Assembly: GCA_963575645.1 (NCBI GenBank)
Contig: OY754476.1
Span: forward strand, 1,860,001 to 1,924,000
Reading direction: 5' to 3'
DNA length: 64,000 nucleotides
From: Xanthostigma xanthostigma
Lineage: Eukaryota; Arthropoda; Insecta; Raphidioptera; Raphidiidae
Below are positions 12,805 to 25,736 of the stretch, in pieces. The translations under genes were made by a program, and so were the position numbers. The notes beneath the pieces are model-generated. The model saw nothing but the letters and a program-made list of their open reading frames with translations. It was not told the DNA's origin and searched no databases. The number at the start of each line of letters is the position of its first letter. The stretch's first letter is position 1.

Positions 12805-13190
12805 TTAATAATAATAATGCGTTTAACGTCCGTTTCTCGACTCTATGTCATAACAGACGCCATTCGCACCATTACTATTTTTTTCTACCACACTTCCCGT
12901 TATTTTCTACAATTTTTAAACTTCAACTAATTAATAGCAATGGGCGAATGAAGGAATTTTTAGGAAATTAGGATAAGGTAGGCAAATTTTGAGCGTAGGA
13001 TTAATCGACCATGGCCTTGAATAAGGAGCCATCTCGATATTTATATGGAATTGTTGAGGGAAACCATGGAAAACTAACAGGAATTACCGTTTCTCGGCGA
13101 GAGGCAGCCACATCTGCCTCCGCCGGGATTCGAACCCGGTATCTCCCGAATGCGAGTCTAGTGCTCTCACCGCTACGCCATCCTGCTCGG
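12805..13190 (-). mobile_element. tRNA-derived SINE
   Basis: Flanked by an exact 15-bp duplication TTTGAAATTAAACTT (12790-12804 and 13191-13205). On the minus strand it opens with a tRNA-like head containing A-box GGCGTAGCGGTGAGAGC and B-box GGGTTCGAATCCC, then an unrelated body, and ends in an (ATT)n tail. Head, body, tail and long duplication together define a SINE. Confidence 0.88.
13118..13190 (-). other. tRNA-like head of the SINE
   Basis: About 73 nt with a CTCGCAT anticodon-like loop (CGC) and ACCGGGTTCGAATCCCGG T-arm. The anticodon stem pairs poorly. It serves as an internal Pol III promoter in SINEs of this type. Confidence 0.7.
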
Positions 13191-14593
13191 TTTGAAATTA
13201 AACTTCTTCAAGGAAAAGGGATGAAAGGATAAAAAATTGCTATTCAAACGATTTATGGACACTCTGGAGTATAATAGAAATGTTCGATACTTAACAAGTA
13301 CTTTCCTAATACCACATGAACTACATTCATTTAGCAACGTACATTTTAAAATTAAATAAATTCACCAAACCTGCAATAGTGCCCTGTATTCAGTAAGCGT
13401 AAACACATAAAAAAATCTCTCTGCGGATGAATGAATTTAAATCTTTGATTAACGTCTGATTAGAGCTCTTCAATAATTTTATTTATTAAATGAATTTAAT
13501 TTTACCAAAAAGTCGACTTACACGATTTTGTTTTGTTGGTCCAGATATGCATTTCACTTTTTTCATATAAATGTAAAATAGTTTAATTAGAAATATGAAT
13601 TTCTTGTTCCATTTAAGGTTGTGTTAAAATAACTGGAAAAGAATTTAATGCTTTTGATTTTGAATTATCCAGCTTTAAAGTAATCTTTTAGAAAACAACT
13701 ATGAGTTCGAAGTTAAATAATATTTATACACTAATTCGTATAGATCTTGAGAAAGATTACATAAAATATTATCTTTGAAATATATAAGAGATTTTTTTGT
13801 GACCGCGACAATGAGGCCGCCATCGCGACGTTTTCATGGGCGTCACCAGAATTAAAATCCAAGGGGGGGGGGCAGGGCGTTTCATAAAAGTCCGATATAA
13901 AATGTTAACTCTACATCATAAATAACACCAAATTCGAGATTATATTTTTTAGAATAACTATTTTCTTATTATTATAATAAGGAGATATTATATTAATAAT
14001 TGAATAATTAATTTCTAAATAACAACATGTCTTCGATAGAACGTTCCATTGCCAACCACAATAAAGCCTTCACGATTTTTGTTCACTTTTTCTCTGTGCA
14101 CTTTTAACGTCGTGCGTTTCTCGGACATTATAGTGGATTGTAATCACGTTTTGACTTTGATTAAAATATAGCTTCATGTCTAATGGGACAGCTGCTTCCT
14201 CTCCCTGCCCATAGAGTCTTTCTAAACAGTAATTATAAGAATGTTAAAGCAAGATAATTAATAAATAAATGTCCACATATTATAATAATTTAATAAATAC
14301 TTATATAGGTACGATATTTTTTCTATTATTTTATATTTTATATTTATATTTTTTAAACAATAAACACAATATCTAGCCAGGTTCACTAATTGTTAATGGA
14401 ATGCAAAATTACGGTCGACCCTCGTGTTAAAAGATTGCAGATATCGTTTTGTACAGTCAACATTCTTATATGTGGACAAAAAACTCTAACGGCCCTCTAT
14501 TGATGGTCGTCATTTGAACTCCATAATTCATACGTACATTCTTAGTAGAATTTGTGAAAAATCCGATAAAATTTTTTGATATCCAAGTGTGTA

Positions 14594-14782
14594 GGCTTTC
14601 ACGGCCGGTGTTGATCTAAATCTTCTTGGTTCCCGGGCTTGTATGCCGTGGTCCATTGGTATTTCTACCTGGCATTATCAAAGGCGCCTTTGATAATGTC
14701 TACCGCAGTTGTAGACGAAACGTCAGGTAGAAATACCAATGGACCACGGTATACAAGCCCGGAAACCAAGAAGATTTAAATT
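14594..14782. mobile_element. Penelope-like terminal palindrome with degenerate hammerhead
   Basis: Inverted arms share GGTCCATTGGTATTTCTACC and CGGGCTTGTAT. The centre reads TGATAATGTCTACCGC then GTAGACGAAACGTCAGG: a stem-loop followed by GAAAC-GTC, the hammerhead layout in Penelope-like elements. The first catalytic box is mutated. The same unit recurs at 55509-55760. Confidence 0.6.
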
Positions 14783-15807
14783 TCTTGATAGTTCAACTTC
14801 TTCGATACCTATGGTATGTTATCGTTAGTGCCTTCTAGTTTTTGGAAAAATTCAAAATGTTTTAAATTAAAATTATAGCCTGGTAACGACTTGAAAACTC
14901 TATTTCCTTTTTTATGTTTCCGTTTAATCAAGAGTTTACTGTACTGCTCTGTAATTATTAGAAATAACTTGACGACAAAACTGTACAAGTATATCATCGT
15001 AGTAATAATTATACATATGTGGGAATTTACTATAAATATAGCTTTCTTGATATTTTTAATTGCATTATTTATAAGAAAATGTATTAATTACAATTTAAGT
15101 GTCGCTGAAAATGTAATTGTTTTCCATATCTGTCTGCAAACAGCCTTTCTTCGTTGTGACTTTGTTGAATCTTTTCGTTCGATAATTAATAATTAAATGT
15201 GATATTTACTTCAGCTTCATAATCAATTAATTTTCTTTTAGTGGTAAATTAAATATCTGAACAATTACGTATGTTTGTTATTTGGAAATACTACAATTAT
15301 TGCAGAATGTATTTTCGCTTTTTATTGTTCTGTTCTCTATATACAAAATGGTTAACCACACAAGATAGAATGCCTACTTACATATATTAAATAAAATCAG
15401 TAACTCTGTAATAAGTAAAAACTTGGGTCGCAGTACAGAGCTCGCCGATAATTTGCTCATGATTTTACCCACAAGGGTCTCAGTAAAATTGCTAAAAATT
15501 TTCGACAATGTTCAACTGGTCACTGAAAAAATGTAGCTATACATAAAATTTCTCAAGGAAATCGTAGTTATTCTATCTAAAATGATCGAGACATTTTAGT
15601 CAGACCCTTAGGTTCCGTCATTCGACCGATGCCAATAGTGTACGTGCCATATGGCAGACACTAATAATTTAATCATATACAGACAAATATGTCGTAACTT
15701 TCTATGTAAATAAAACAGCATCTTCAGCTTAGTATATACCTTATAAAATCCTGCGTCCCAGCCGACTTACTGACAATAACTAATTAAAATTACTCAATAT
15801 TATATTA

Positions 15808-16377
15808 CTAGTATGACCTGTGCGAATTATTCGCACTAAATAAGTAGAATAATTATCACTTTACAAAATTATTTTTTAAATATGATTGCAGGTATTCCAT
15901 TCGTTTCTAATTTTGCAAACTGCTTATAACGTTCTTCTTTTTGTTGTATTACAATATGAAGCTCAGATGACAGATCGAAGAAATATTTTACTAAAATTGT
16001 CATATAGAGGCGCAAGTAGCAAAAGCGTTGAGCTAAGCCGTCAGATGGCATCATGCAGCATTGCTGTGACGTTGTTCAGCGTTGCTCGCTGTTTCAAAAT
16101 TAAAGCCGTCAGATGGCAGTATGCAGTATTGTGTACGTTGTTTTACAATATGAAGGTCAGATGACAGATCGAAGTGCTGACGTTGTTTCAAAATTAAAGC
16201 CGTCAGATGGAAGTCGTTGTTCAGCGTTGCTGTATTTTAATTAATTTACAAAAACAAAAGCAATAATAAATTTTTTAGTTGTCGATGTCAGTAGAGCAAG
16301 CAATTATCTGTAAAATGATATATAATTTATGTGGAGAAATTGTGAGGTTTTTTCTAAAAAGGGAGGCAAGCATCTTT
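15808..16377. repeat. 570-bp dispersed repeat, copy 1
   Basis: Inverted copy at 23448-24013. It contains GCCGTCAGATGGCA-type units three times and CAGATGACAGATCGAAG twice. Both copies keep a 92-codon open frame with about eight substitutions and no gaps. Superfamily unknown. Confidence 0.7.
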
Positions 16378-17695
16378 CTATAAACACACTTTTGAAAAAC
16401 ATCTACTTTTCCAAAACAACTTAAATACTCAGTGAGGCTTTGTGTATTTCTGTGTTGTTTGAATTTTAACACTTTGACGGACAAACCGTCATAAACCAAA
16501 CTTCAAAAGTTTGACACGACGGCTGAAGCCGTCGTATACTACGGAACGTTTTATAGCCAGACGGGTGTAGCAGTCTATTTTTCAATGTAGAATACATATA
16601 CCCTGTGTGCTCTGTGTCACCGTACAAAATATCTACTAAGGCAATATTGTCACAACATAACAACTTTTAAAAGTAATTCAATCATATGAAAAAATTTAAA
16701 AACTATAGTGTCAAAAATTGGAACAAAACTGAATTTTTAAGTGTTCGTCAAAGTGTTAACTTGTGGACTACGTTTGAAATATATTTTTTCGTTTGCTATG
16801 TAGAAGTAGGTACCAATTAAAAACAATACTTATAACATTATTATTATAAGGAACTACATATTTTTTTTTATTATCATTTGCATTCTTCTAAACATTGTAT
16901 TATGTCAGATTATTTATCAGGGAAATAAATCTTACTCAACCAATTTGTTCAAAAATACAATTATTTTTTTCTTTTTATGTTCGTACTTGCGTCGTGATTA
17001 CCGTGCAATAAAATACTAAATGCGGTACTATACTGCAATGCGTAAGAACAGTGGCTCTCAACATTTTATGAAAAACGTTATTTTAGTAAATAACTCAGAC
17101 TTCTGAAATTCTTAAATCTATCCCGTTTAATTACAATACAATTTTTTGAATATTCGAACGTTGACAGTAAATTTGTAAAGCATATTTTTGGATAAAATAG
17201 TTCATAATCATTAGTTTGGGAATCGTAAAAACGGTTACCACTCTTTGAGAAGCGCTAGGACATGCAAAAAAGCTTTGAATGATATTTCATTAAAATTGTT
17301 ATATCAGGTAAGCATTATTACAGGCAAAGGTTTTGGTATTGCACAAATTTTATAGATGTCTTAAATATCAAGATAATTCGATTTACGTTAAATTAATTAT
17401 CTTAGCTATATTTTCATTTATTTTTAAAATAAATATAAAGAGTGAGGTAAATTATGATTTATTTGGTGTTGATTTCATTTCTTATTGACAATGATTATCT
17501 TTTGAAGGGAAGGGAACTTGACTATTACGTCAAGCTCGACTGATATTTAACAGCAATAGCTAAGGAAAGTCTGAACAATTTTTTGCATTCCAGTCTGTTC
17601 ATCACCCTAGCACGATCACGCCCTTCTTGGTCACACTTCACACTGTCGAGTTAAAAAATAATGACTTGTCTATGTTGTACGTACATTTGTAGGAA
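16378..17695. other. AT-rich intergenic tract without recognised gene
   Basis: Two small overlapping frames on the minus strand (16275-16663) show no domain. Nothing else supported. Confidence 0.6.
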
Positions 17696-18312
17696 TCTAT
17701 ACTAATATACAAAGCTGAAGAGTTTGTTTGTTTGTTTGTTTGAACGCGCTAATCTCAGGAACTACTGGTTCAAATTGAAAAAAAAATTTTTGTTGGATAG
17801 CCCATTTATCGAGGAAGGCTATAGGCTATATAATATTACGCTACGACCATTAGGAGCGGAGCTTTAATGAAAAATGTTATCTCAAAAATAAGCTTCAATT
17901 CATGTGAAATGCACTAACTAGATATACTCATATTAGCGTTATTAGTACACAACCTCAGGTGGCTCAATCGGTAGAACTGTCAATATGAGGGTCGTGGGTT
18001 CGAGCCCCACGTTGGGCGAATATATTTTTATTTTTTTTATTTTATTTTCTACATTGCTTTCTTCTAAGGCTTACATTTAAATTTATTTTAATTATATTTA
18101 ATTAATTTAAAAAAAAAATATTAGTTAAAAAAGGTTTAAATACTGCTTTTATCGACAAAAACTTTTGAACGGTAACTTCGATCATCATGAAATTTGGACA
18201 CAACATTCATCCCGGTAAACTATGATGAATGTGCGTACTCATGTTTCTCCTACCACCCCCCCACCCCCCATTCGTTCTTTTGCACCCGGGTGAAACCGGG
18301 CGGGACCGCTAG
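17696..18312 (+). mobile_element. Non-autonomous Helitron, copy 2 (tRNA-like segment damaged)
   Basis: Starts TCTATACTAATATAC after A and ends CGGGTGAAACCGGGCGGGACCGCTAG before T, so it sits exactly between A and T. The tRNA-like part (about 17953-18018) has lost seven bases after the A-box. Confidence 0.88.
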
Positions 18313-19114
18313 TACTTTATAAGCACAAGGTGTCTTTCTTTTGTTATCTAAATATTATTTCATGATTTTCATTAAAAAGAAATGTACATTGTGTTTAAAG
18401 AAAAATCATTTAATAAAAGAAAACTCGATTGCTATAATAAATACTATCATCGTAAGTATGATAATAGTAACTAACTTAAAACAAATGAACATTTTCATTG
18501 CAACAATGAACCTTTTTGTTTCAATACACCTATACATAAATTTGAAATGTGTATAGTGAACGCAATAAAAACTGTCAGTCGGGAGAGAATTTCAGAGAGA
18601 GTCAAAGCGTTGTTGCGGTTCCATTGTAGGAATCTGTCAACATCTAGCTTCGCACGAAGATAGCAATCTCTATAAACCTTCTGTTTTGTAGGTTACATAA
18701 TGATAATATATTCTACCATGCCTACTTATCTCCAGGGGTGTAAACAGTGCCGGATTAACCTATAAGCAAAGTAAGCAATTTCTTAGGGCATCACGTCTCA
18801 GGGGGCATCAAGAAGCACAGCTCAAAAATGAAAAGTACCTCACTAAACCGTGCCAACATTTTTTTTTTGTTATGTTTGATCTACTGACGTCTTTAGAAGT
18901 GTAAAAGTTAAAAATAAATAATTTTTTTTTAAATGAAAACGAAAAAACGTTATTTCTTAAGGGTTCAAATTTTTTAATTTTAAAGTTTTGGAGCTGTTTG
19001 TCTATTAATTGTATAAAAATGCCTAAGTCCGATTTTATAGACAGCCAAATTTTTAATGACAGCATTGATTGTAAAATTCAATTTTTTAATATCTATGCTT
19101 TATTAACTTTTTTA

Positions 19115-19467
19115 AAGTGAAACTTTTATTCTATCGCCCCGAATTTTTCTGGCCGTCTGTTGCATGTCGCATTACAGGCGGCCGCGGAGTAGGGGTAAAG
19201 TGAAAGGCGTTCGGAGTAGGCGCTCGGTAGAGCAGCCAAGGCCAATATGGCGGCGCCCATGGTTAGCATCAGCTGACCGTGTAGTATGTATAACACATAG
19301 TCAGTCTGTTATGCGGGCAAGTGCTGTACACTGTTTACATGTTTTTATTCGTGTATTCATGTGAATATTGTTGTTTATAATTAATCGTGATGGATAAGTG
19401 TCTACAATCCAACGCCTACAATCCAATAAAAGTTTCACTTGCGTCGTGGTTTCTTAAAACCACTCAA
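19115..19467 (-). mobile_element. GC-rich TIR element, copy 1
   Basis: Core bounded by a perfect 16-bp inverted repeat AAGTGAAACTTTTATT, extended on one side by a GTGGTTTTAAGAAACCAC hairpin. The interior is unusually GC-rich (GGCGGCCGCGGAGTAGGGG). Copies also lie at 45005-45346 and 62359-62700. A 66-codon frame is open here but interrupted by TGA in the third copy. Confidence 0.75.
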
Positions 19468-19469
19468 TT

Positions 19470-19712
19470 TTTTTTTTATATAAACCCTTAAAAATCGTCC
19501 AATCGATCCATGATCTATCTCTCAGCCATTTCCACTCGCGTCTCACCCGCACCGCCCCCGTCGCGACGTGTCGTCCTCGGATATATATATTATACCTATA
19601 TTAGCAAATACTATAATACTGCAACGAAAATGTTTAGTGGCTCTTTAAAAACTGAGAAATTTTGTAAATTGTAACTTTTGGCTCTTCCGCCTCAAAAGGT
19701 TGCCGACCCCTG
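19470..19712. mobile_element. Truncated hAT-type MITE (family of 12003-12302)
   Basis: Keeps the right end GGTTGCCGACCCCTG and a shared interior (TCGCGACGTGTCGTCCTCGG). The left end is missing and abuts the neighbouring GC-rich element. Confidence 0.7.
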
Positions 19713-20964
19713 GGTTAGAATAAGGTTTTTGACAAAAACGTAATTAACGCGAGGAAGCCGCGGTTAAAGGCTAGATGAATATATAATTTTTTTACATCTA
19801 ATTATTGGATCAAATGTATTACAATATTATTTGAAAGCGGTGACATTTAAAATTAAGAATATTTTTTTAGTATAGAATTCTGCTCCTTACGAACGTCTCC
19901 TGGACGACGCCCTGGTGCGTCCTAGCATGACTACAACCCTGATTCGTTGTAGTTTGATTTCATTAAAGTATATGTCTAATTGACTATCAAAAATAAACGC
20001 ATTTACGTGAGAAAAAGTCGTAGGTTAACAAGCAACACCGTTGAATTATCATATAATCACATTTTTTAATTATTGAGAATTAAATGATACCGAAAATTGT
20101 GAACCATTTACATTTTATTAAAATTCGGGTAAAAAAAATTTATTTTAGACTGACAGTTCTAAATTATTTCATTATTAATCGACATTAAATATACAAAAAT
20201 TTTCAAATGCTTCAAATAGGCTAGTGGATTATTTTGGGGTTCGTTTTCTGATCGAGCGTTGATATCTCCCTGGACCATATATACATTTTATTCATGTGTT
20301 TGTTACATAACTCGGTTATTATTCAAAATACGAAAAACTAACACATTAATAATATTAAAGTATTTTATATGAAGGATTATTTGACAACATATTTTTTATG
20401 TAAAGCCGCGTTTACAAGATAGGTCATAACACCCTAATTATTATTTGACAGTTACAACTTTAAAATGTGTCAAAATGTTGAAAATACTCATGTTTTGAAT
20501 GTTATTTATTCTCAAACTTAATCGAAATTACTCAATATTATTCAATTAATACACAAAAAGATTTCCTAATATTTGATACCAGCGAAACCATTCCTTCAAA
20601 CTTGAAATAATTCTTCTTTTTTGTTCATCGGTTAAATAATTTCGAGGAATTTGAACTGTAATAATTTCTTTTAATTTTTGACATTGACATTTACTATAAT
20701 ACTAAATTAATTGATTTTTTTTATTAACTTACGCTATGAAAAACTCGAGTGTAAACAGTATTGAGTCATAGAACAATGATATTGCATTTACGATTGTCCT
20801 AAATCATGCGACTGCTTACTTAGTTATCTTTAATCTGTGAATTTTGTGGTATATTATTTTTTCATTACAAAATATTTGCAACAGAACCTCAGAACATGCA
20901 ACTTTTACTTGGATATTCATATCCTAAATACGACATGCTAATCCAAATTTCTCAGACGTTCAAA

Positions 20965-21026
20965 TCTATAAACGGAAGAGTTTGTTTGTTTGTTTGGTTG
21001 AACGCGCTAATCTCAGGAACTACTGC
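20965..21026 (+). mobile_element. Helitron 5' fragment
   Basis: Begins TCTATAAACGGAAGAGTTTG and matches the first 60 bp of the other copies to CAGGAACTACTG, then stops. Confidence 0.7.
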
Positions 21027-21253
21027 TCGCTACTGTTATATATTTTAACAATAATAATTCTCAAGCTGTCAAAGCCATTTTAGCGTGTAAGTTTAGAATA
21101 GTATCTGATCAACGGTTTGATCTCCAGAGAAAATATTTTTTTTAAATAAATTAATGTCAAATGATTATTTCTATTTTAACACACATAAATTATTGTGTAA
21201 TACCAGCTTAATAAAAAGTATTGTACAATTTTCGTGATTTATGTCATTTATAT

Positions 21254-21604
21254 TCTATACTAATACATTATAGGTAAAGCTGAAGAGTTTGTTTGTTTGT
21301 TTGAACGCGTTAATCTCAGGAACTACTGGTTCAAATTGAATTTTTTTTTGTGGGATAGCCCATTTATCGAGGAAGGCTATAGACTATATATAATATGACC
21401 AACAGGAGCGGAGGATCAATGAAAAATGTTGCAAAATATGTATCTCAAAAGTCCGTCCGACAAAAACTTTTGAACGGTAACTCCGATCATCATGAAATTT
21501 GGACACAACATTCATCTCGGTAAACGAAGATGAATGTGCGTACTCATGTCTCTCCGCCCCCATTCGTTCTTTTGCGCCCGGGTGAAACCGGGCGGGACCG
21601 CTAG
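21254..21604 (+). mobile_element. Non-autonomous Helitron, short copy 3 (no tRNA-like segment)
   Basis: 351 bp with both ends intact (TCTATACTAATACA; CGGGTGAAACCGGGCGGGACCGCTAG). The middle, including the tRNA-like segment, is absent. Confidence 0.85.
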
Positions 21605-21664
21605 TATTATATAAATCAGTTTGGAAACAATACTGTAATATATATCATATTGTTCTCATATATT

Positions 21665-21771
21665 CAGAGGCGGATGGGCCCACAGGAATTTTGGGAGTTA
21701 TGTCCATGGTGGACACAGCAATGTCCACGATGGACAACAGCTACATATTATGTTCCCGAACCATCCGCCCT
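21665..21771. mobile_element. Short hAT-like MITE
   Basis: Ends CAGAGGCGGATGGG and CCATCCGCCCT; the interior holds a GTCCATGGTGGAC / GTCCACGATGGAC pair. The target duplication is unclear. Confidence 0.45.
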
Positions 21772-22005
21772 CATACTCATTGATCATTGTGATGTAATAT
21801 ATTAAACCAAAAGAAATACAGATGTGCATATGTGCCTATATTGTATTCAGCGTGTCTTTTTCGACAAGTTGAGTAATTGTTTTTTTTTTTCAATATTTTG
21901 TTATAAGTTATTACCTTTAATTTTAAGGAAAGCCGAAAGAGCGCAAGTTGTCAATGTTTAATGTAGCATGAATGAATTATATATTTCTCTAATAAAATCT
22001 ATACT

Positions 22006-22613
22006 TCTATACTAATATATAAAGCTAAAGAGTTTGTTTGTTTGTTTGAACGCGCTAATCTCAGGAACTACTGGTTCAAATTGAAAATTTTTTTTTGTTG
22101 GATAGCCCATTTATCGAGGAAGGCTATAGGCTATATAAAATCAGGCTACGACCATTAGGAGCGGAGTATTAATGAAAAATGTTGAAAAATGTATCTCAAA
22201 AATAAGCTTCTATTCAGGTGAAATGCACTAACTAAATATACTCATATTAGCGTTGTATGAATACAACGCCGGCTAGCTCAGTCGGTAGAGCACACGACTG
22301 TCAATATCAGGGTCGTGGGTTCGAGCCCTACGTTGGGCGAGTATATTTTTATTTATTTTTATTTTTTATTTTCTACATTGCTTTCTTCTAAGGCTTACAT
22401 TTAAATTTATTTTAATTAATTAAAAAAAATTATTAGTTTAAAAAAGTATAAATACTGCTTTTTATCGACAAAAACTTTTGAACGGTAACTCCGATCATCA
22501 TGAAATTTGGACACAACATTCATCTCGGTAAACTAAGATGAATGTGTGTATTCATGTTCATCCCTTCCCCATTCGTTCTTTTATACCCGGGTGAAACCGG
22601 ACGGGACCGCTAG
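22006..22613 (+). mobile_element. Non-autonomous Helitron, copy 4 (best tRNA-like segment)
   Basis: Starts TCTATACTAATATATAAAGC and ends CCCGGGTGAAACCGGACGGGACCGCTAG in two parts (hairpin plus CTAG), followed by T. It carries a 73-nt tRNA-like segment. Confidence 0.87.
22267..22339 (+). other. tRNA-Lys-like pseudogene inside Helitron copy 4
   Basis: Perfect A-box TAGCTCAGTCGGTAGAGCA and B-box GGTTCGAGCCC with 3' half CGTTGGGCG, nearly as in tRNA-Lys. The anticodon stem is disrupted and the loop reads CTGTCAA. Pol III boxes could still be active. Confidence 0.78.
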
Positions 22614-23447
22614 TTTCATTATAATTTGTTATGCGGATACTGGGTTGCCGAAAACATTGTAAAAAAATTGATTTGATAATGGCCTTAAATTATGATCATT
22701 TCATTACAGTTTCTATACATGCAGATTTTCTAACAACGCTTTTTGCAGCCCAACACTAGATTTTTAAAACTATAGTCCTAAATTTCATGATCTTCATATA
22801 ACTATGTTTCGTTAGTTTCCGAAAATTTTCAAAAAAACCTTCTAAGATACAGGATTTTTTTATGCTGGCTATATTGTCTTTATTGTATTATTATAATTAA
22901 TATTTTATTAAATCACATTCTGTATAAAATAAAAAAACAACGAATTTAAAACCACTGTCTTTGCATGTCAGGCTTTCTATATAATACCTATGATCCATAT
23001 TGCTACAAACTGTTTAGAATGGCTTTTTAGCCCCAAGCAATTAAATTTTGAAATAAACATTATTTACAATGTATAAATGTAAAAGGACGTCAAAAAAATC
23101 AACTATACAGGGACGGCTTTAAAATAATATGTGTACGATAAAAATTTAATCGAAATTATGTATAACGAAAAATCAGCTATACAATTTCTAACCGTTTTTA
23201 ATGTTGGGTTAATAATCAGCGTTTACTTGCGGCTTGATTGCGGTTTTGACAGAAATCTTCAAGAACTCGATTGTAGCGATGACAACTATCATACGAACTT
23301 TAAAGTAAATAGTTAGAAATATCTTAGACTTAATTTATTTCTAAGGCTGTAAGCTATAATAAACAATATTTTAAAAATCAACTCGCTGATTACATGAGAA
23401 AAAACATTTAATTGCGAATCATATATATTAATACTCTAAGGTTAAAG
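22614..23447. other. AT-rich intergenic tract without recognised gene
   Basis: The only longer frame (23131-23316) has no recognisable domain. Confidence 0.6.
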
Positions 23448-24013
23448 ATGTTTGCCTCCCTTTTTAGAAAAAACCTCACAATCTTTCCACATAAATTATA
23501 TATCATTTTTCAGATAATTGCTTGCTCTACTGACATCGACAACTAAAAAATTTATTATTGCTTTTGTTTTTGTAAATTAATTAAAATACAGCAACGCTGA
23601 ACAACGTCTGCCATCTGAGGGCTTTAATTTTGAAACAACGTCAACACTTCGATCTGTCATCTGATCTTCATATTGTAATACAACAGACACAATACTGCAT
23701 ACTGCCATCTGACGGCTTTAATTTTGAAACAGCGAGTAACGCTGAACAACGTCACAGCAATGCTGCATGATGCCATCTGACGGCTTAGCTCAACGCTTTT
23801 GCTACTTGCGCCTCTATATGAAAATTTTAGTAAAATATTTCTTTGATCTGTCATCTGAGCTTCATATTGTAATACAACAAAAAGAAGAACGTTATAAGCA
23901 GTGTGCAAAATTAGAAACGAATTGAATACCTGCAATCATATTTAAAAAATAATTTTGTAAAGTGATAATTATTATACTTATTTAGTGCAAGTAATTCGCA
24001 CAGGTCACACTAG
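23448..24013. repeat. 570-bp dispersed repeat, copy 2 (inverted)
   Basis: Reverse complement of 15808-16377, sharing the outer ACTAGT-GACCTGTGCGAAT boundary and the inner TTTGCCTCCCTTTTTAG boundary. Confidence 0.7.
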
Positions 24014-24833
24014 TTAGTTTATTAATTCAATTTAAAAGTTCATTTTTCTAGCATAGCTACAAAAAATCTTACGCTAGTTTCAACAAAATCGGGCCTACGT
24101 TTTCCTATTTAGCTGTTATATAAAAATACATCCAACCTGAATCAAACTTTTATTACAGACATAAATTCAATTATATAACGTTACACACTAGTATTAACAT
24201 AAATTTTCTAATGGGATCAGTTATTGAGCGTCTATAATCTACAATCTCTTTCTTTCTCTACATTGATTAGTGCGGTCCTGTTTGTTCACATCTCTCTCTA
24301 ATTATGTACTATTTGAAACATTTACTTCCGAATACGTTATCAAATTGTCGATAAAAATATAATCGGTAATCATTGAAACACGCGCATTCGTGATACACGA
24401 TTCAAACAAATTGTTGAATGTTTTATATAAATAAATATATAAACGAACTATAAAACTTGCGTCTTTGACTAGAGAACTGCTAAACTGATTTGAAAATGTC
24501 CTTTTCTGTGATGTTATATTTTTCCGAAAAGAGTGGGAGGTCTGAGAAGTGGGGTACCCACAAAAACGAGCCGTTCAGCTATTAAATTTTCCCGGTTAAT
24601 CATATTTGCATTCATAATTATTCCTGTATAGTGTTATGCAATTTGTGTTTGTACAAGAAGAAAAATTGAAAAATCAATTTAGATATCTACACTTTACAGC
24701 AGTGACTTCAAACTCGCGGCCCGCCGAGACGTTAAAAAAACATTAAGTCTAATAATATAATCATTCTAACAATCGTATTTTATTAATATTTTTAACATTA
24801 AAAATATGGAGTGCCGGCAGAAGTGAAAACTTG

Positions 24834-24868
<35 letters not shown>

Positions 24869-25732
24869 ACTGTCGAAGCAAGTACGGTAGACGTGTTTCA
24901 ACAACTTGTATATATACTTAGCGTTACTCAGAAATCCACTACTAGTGAGAATCGTTTTTACAAACATTTGATTTTGTCAAAATATATTCATTAAATCAAA
25001 AAACTGTTTCTTGCATTTGAAAGACAATTTCTTACTCCATTAAAATATGTGATTACATTTTGTATTTATTTTAAAATAGCTAAGCAAAAAAAACAAAAAA
25101 GTTTTCGTCTTACGAATTTTCGATCAGGTCTTACGAATTTTCGATCTGACGCGAGTTTAACATTTTTTACCCATTACAAAAAAAGTGTACAACGCCGCTA
25201 AAGAAGTTTTCACTTTAAAAATGCGACCCCCAACTTAGTACAAAATAGATAATGTCATATGAGTTTGACATGCCTGCTCTACAGTATAATGTAACGATCG
25301 ACTTTGTCGATTATTTTACCTACTTTTATGGACACATTTGTTTAGGTGTCACGATAAGAGTAAATACTATCAAAAAGCGCAATTTTTAGTTATTTTCGAT
25401 GTGTCCCTTGTTGGAGGTTTGTCAACAAAATTTCATACTACAAATAATTTAAATTTTATCTGCCAAGAAGGTGATAATATGATACTGCTGATAAATAATT
25501 TTTAAAACAGTCTGTATAGTATTTATGAACCGCTCATTAAATGAAGAGACATATTTTTGTTGGTTTGCTAACTCTATCAATGTATATATATTATGTGATG
25601 TCGGAAGAAAAGTAAATCTGAATTCTGAAACCCGTCTTAAGATCCGATAGTGTACATTGAACGTAGGAGAGTCAACAATTTCAACATATTATATAGATCG
25701 GTCGCTCATATCAGAAAAAACTAACTTAACCG
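24014..25732. other. AT-rich intergenic tract without recognised gene
   Basis: The 68-codon frame at 24761-24967 shows no domain. Nothing else supported. Confidence 0.6.
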
Positions 25733-25736
25733 TTAA

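Noticed and set aside
18739-18830. Possible hAT element starting CAGTGCCGGATTAACC
   Set aside because: No matching inverted end or target duplication could be identified, so it is at most a fragment.
19164-19364. 66-codon frame conserved in copies of the GC-rich TIR element
   Set aside because: The third copy (within 62359-62700) has a TGG-to-TGA change, and the composition simply reflects the GC-rich repeat. Not called a gene.
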